NCBI RefSeq assembly: GCF_019090165.1
Contig: NZ_JAHRIB010000142.1
Location: forward strand, 1 to 64,000
From: Streptomyces sp. BV286
Lineage (GTDB): Bacteria > Actinomycetota > Actinomycetes > Streptomycetales > Streptomycetaceae
DNA length: 64,000 bases
Reading direction: 5' to 3'
Position numbers and translations under genes: made by a program. A model generated the notes under the pieces. The model searched no databases. It saw nothing but the letters and a program-made list of their open reading frames with translations, and had not been told where the DNA came from. Shown here one piece after another: positions 62,356 to 64,000 of this stretch. Position 1 is the first letter of the stretch. Each line of letters opens with the position of its first letter.

Positions 62356-62784
62356 ATGGCACACAAGATGACCGATGAGGAATGGCGGGCGTTCGTCTCG
62401 CACGGAACCCGCACTGGCAAGTTGTCTACCGTCCGGGCCGACGGACGCCCGCACGTGGCGCCGATCTGGTTCGTGCTCGACGGGGACGACCTGGTCTTCA
62501 ACACGGGGAAGAACACCGTCAAGGGGCGGAATCTGGTCCGGGACGGCAGGGTCGCCCTGTGCGTGGACGACGACCGGCCTCCGTACGCGTACGTCGTCCT
62601 GCAAGGGCGGGCCCACGTCTCGGAGGACCTCGACGACGTGCGGTTGTGGGCGGGACGGATCGGCAGCCGGTACATGGGTGAGGAGCGCGCAGAGGAGTTC
62701 GCCGCCCGCAACGGCGTGCCCGGCGAGCTCCTCGTGCGCGTGACCATCGAGAAGGTTCTCGCGGAGTCAAGCGTCTCCGACTGA
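62356..62784 (+). CDS. PPOX-class (F420-dependent-type) oxidoreductase
   Basis: 142 residues from an ATG with AAGGAGG ten bases upstream. The split-barrel fold has GKLSTVRADGRPHVAPIWFV, NTGKNTVKGRNLVRDGRVAL and AYVVLQGRAHV. In actinomycetes many such proteins use F420, others flavin; which one is not certain here. It stands between the roadblock and GTPase genes on the opposite strand. Confidence 0.82.
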   Translation: MAHKMTDEEWRAFVSHGTRTGKLSTVRADGRPHVAPIWFVLDGDDLVFNTGKNTVKGRNLVRDGRVALCVDDDRPPYAYVVLQGRAHVSEDLDDVRLWAGRIGSRYMGEERAEEFAARNGVPGELLVRVTIEKVLAESSVSD

Positions 62785-62817
62785 GCGGTCCCGCTCACAG
62801 GGCTGGACGCCCCGGCC

Positions 62818-62853
62818 GGCCGAGAGTCCTGCGCCGACCGAGAGTCCTGCGCC
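62818..62853. repeat. 18-bp tandem duplication
   Basis: Two units that agree at 17 of 18 bases (GGCCGAGAGTCCTGCGCC, then GACCGAGAGTCCTGCGCC), flanked by GGCCGG-rich arms that could pair. It lies in the gap between the convergent PPOX and GTPase genes and may act in termination. Confidence 0.7.
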
Positions 62854-62931
62854 GGCCGGCCCCGGAGACCGGTGCGAGGGGGCCGGCGCGAGCGGGCCGG
62901 TGCCTGACGTCGACGGGCTTGCCTTCTCCCG

Positions 62932-63537
62932 TCAGCCGACCGAGTCGAGCAGCCGGGCGGTGTGCATCCGCCCGGCGTACTCGACCAGACGAATCAGCAC
63001 CTCCTTGCCCGAGTCACGATCGCGGGCGTCGCACAGCACCACGGGAGTCCCCCGGTCGAGGTCGAGGGCACGCGACACGTCGTCGGCTCCGTACGCGCGC
63101 GCGCCCGTGAAGCAGTTGACGGCCACCACGAAGGGGATGTGCCGGTGCTCGAAGTAGTCCACAGCGGGGAAACAGTCCTCGAGTCGCCGCGTGTCCGCGA
63201 GGACCACGGCACCGAGGGCTCCTTGCGAGAGTTCGTCCCACAGGAACCAGAACCTGTCCTGACCCGGCGTACCGAACAGGTACAGCGACAGGCCGGACCT
63301 GATGGTGATGCGTCCGAAGTCCATGGCGACGGTCGTCGTCACCTTCTGGTCGACGCCGTCGGTGTCGTCCACCGACTGGCCCGCCTCGCTCAGCAGTTCC
63401 TCAGTGCGCAGCGGCCTGATCTCACTGACCGCGCCCACCAGGGTGGTCTTGCCGACGCCGAAGCCGCCGGCGACGAGGATCTTCAACGCCAGGGCGGCCG
63501 TCTCACCGCTCGTGGCGTCGGAGTGTTCGGAGACCAT
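62932..63537 (-). CDS. Conservon small GTPase (CvnD-type)
   Basis: 201 residues. P-loop AGGFGVGKTTLVGAVSEI near residue 25, then RTEELLSEAGQSVDDTDGVD, TTTVAMDFGRITI, the switch LYLFGTPGQDRFWFLW and AVVLADTRRLED. These are the marks of CvnD proteins, which work with DUF742 and roadblock proteins at the membrane. In most conservons this gene overlaps the DUF742 gene; here 201 bp separate them. Confidence 0.9.
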   Translation of the reverse strand: MVSEHSDATSGETAALALKILVAGGFGVGKTTLVGAVSEIRPLRTEELLSEAGQSVDDTDGVDQKVTTTVAMDFGRITIRSGLSLYLFGTPGQDRFWFLWDELSQGALGAVVLADTRRLEDCFPAVDYFEHRHIPFVVAVNCFTGARAYGADDVSRALDLDRGTPVVLCDARDRDSGKEVLIRLVEYAGRMHTARLLDSVG

Positions 63538-63540
63538 CGA

Positions 63541-63738
63541 TCACTTCTCTCGGGAGTGCCGGTATCGGCCGACGTCAGTACAGGTGTGCGGAGGCAGCAC
63601 CATCACAACCGCGCCTCCGCGTCGAAGAACGGGACCGTACGTCGGCCACCGTGGTCGTCTCGCACTCGCGCCCCTTCGGCGCGGATGTGCCGGCACGTTG
63701 TCGTACGGAACGATTCGCCGGCAGTGGTGATTCATCAT
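63541..63738 (-). other. 65-codon open frame filling the DUF742-GTPase gap (doubtful)
   Basis: It starts at an ATG directly after the DUF742 stop and ends 3 bp before the GTPase start. The exact fit suggests coupling, but its third positions are far less GC-rich than the neighbours (many CGA, GTT, GCA and AGA codons) and the protein resembles nothing I know. More likely a promoter-bearing spacer. Confidence 0.25.
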
Positions 63739-64000
63739 CTACAGGGCCCTCAGTCCGTCGATGACCTCGCGCAGGATGCGCTCGTCGGGCAGTTGTGCGG
63801 GCGGCACCGGGCGGCTGACCGTCACGCAGCCCAGTTCGAGCAGATCGCCGAGGAGCACACGCACCACACCCACGGGCAGGTCGGTGCCCGCCCCCAGCTC
63901 GGCGACCGACTGGGTCTCGATCCGGCAGAGCTCGACGAGGGCCCGGTGCTCGGGGCCGAGCGCCATGTCGTCGCCGACCTCGGGCGCCCCGGCGTCGAGA
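63739..64000 (-). CDS. DUF742 protein (CvnC-type), C-terminal part (runs off the right edge)
   Basis: The minus-strand frame is open to the window edge, so only the C-terminal 86 residues are seen; an internal ATG at 63966 is not the true start. It shows the DUF742 end: EHRALVELCRIETQSVAELG, PVGVVRVLLGDLLELGCVTV and RPVPPAQLPDERILREVIDG. The conservon continues to the right, where CvnB and CvnA are expected. Confidence 0.88.
   Translation of the reverse strand, partial: LDAGAPEVGDDMALGPEHRALVELCRIETQSVAELGAGTDLPVGVVRVLLGDLLELGCVTVSRPVPPAQLPDERILREVIDGLRAL

Overview
The window reads as the chromosome of a Streptomyces species or close relative. GC is very high, third codon positions are almost all G or C, and GTG starts are common. 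Several families are typical of streptomycetes: DUF5134, DUF5709, DUF6214, DUF6397, an Rv1733c-like membrane protein, an ECF41 sigma factor and a conservon (DUF742 plus small GTPase). No rRNA, tRNA, transposase, CRISPR array or prophage was seen. It looks like ordinary chromosome rather than a mobile island.

Layout. 1-7.8 kb: the 5' part of a FUSC transporter, a DUF5134/M56 membrane pair, a PAP2 phosphatase, a HAD protein, a TetR regulator with its own operator, and a divergent LVIVD-repeat/DUF305 secreted pair. 7.9-13.4 kb: an adrenodoxin-reductase-like flavoprotein, an ArsR-type regulator divergent from an Old Yellow Enzyme with twin dyads between them, and an ECF41 sigma factor with an NmrA-like partner. 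13.6-22.2 kb: a BNR-repeat protein, uracil-DNA glycosylase coupled to a sugar kinase, a CbiX-like protein lacking its usual metal-binding His, a lactonase, a second FUSC protein, and an Lrp regulator with a HAD phosphatase.

22.4-29 kb: a second ferredoxin-NADP reductase under a candidate iron box, then the phenylacetyl-CoA epoxidase operon paaABCDE with a TetR-type operator at its promoter. 28-31.5 kb: a copper cassette made of a CopA ATPase divergent from a His-rich secreted protein, with CsoR-type boxes between them. 31.7-37.5 kb: a four-gene molybdo-flavoenzyme operon (2Fe-2S, FAD with extra Fe-S Cys, Mo-pterin and XdhC-type maturation) divergent from a TetR gene, sharing a double operator. 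38.4-42.7 kb: a sulfonate-type ABC operon preceded by a 27-aa leader peptide too short for normal gene finding, then a flavin monooxygenase.

42.8-54.5 kb: an MltG-like protein, a MarR/ABC-exporter pair, a dicarboxylate symporter, a secreted PNGase A-like protein, an L,D-transpeptidase lipoprotein, and a heterodimeric ABC exporter whose two halves carry complementary degenerate ATP sites. 55-64 kb: DUF5709, a zinc-free L31 paralogue, a YdjM-like membrane protein, a DUF3516 helicase, acyl-CoA thioesterase II, DUF6397, a roadblock protein, a PPOX protein, and the GTPase and DUF742 genes of a conservon that runs off the right edge.

The richest material is regulatory. Nearly every operon in the middle of the window has a readable operator or leader: CsoR boxes, two candidate iron boxes, TetR and ArsR dyads, an ECF41-like promoter and the sulfur leader peptide. 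These are sequence matches only; none has been tested here.
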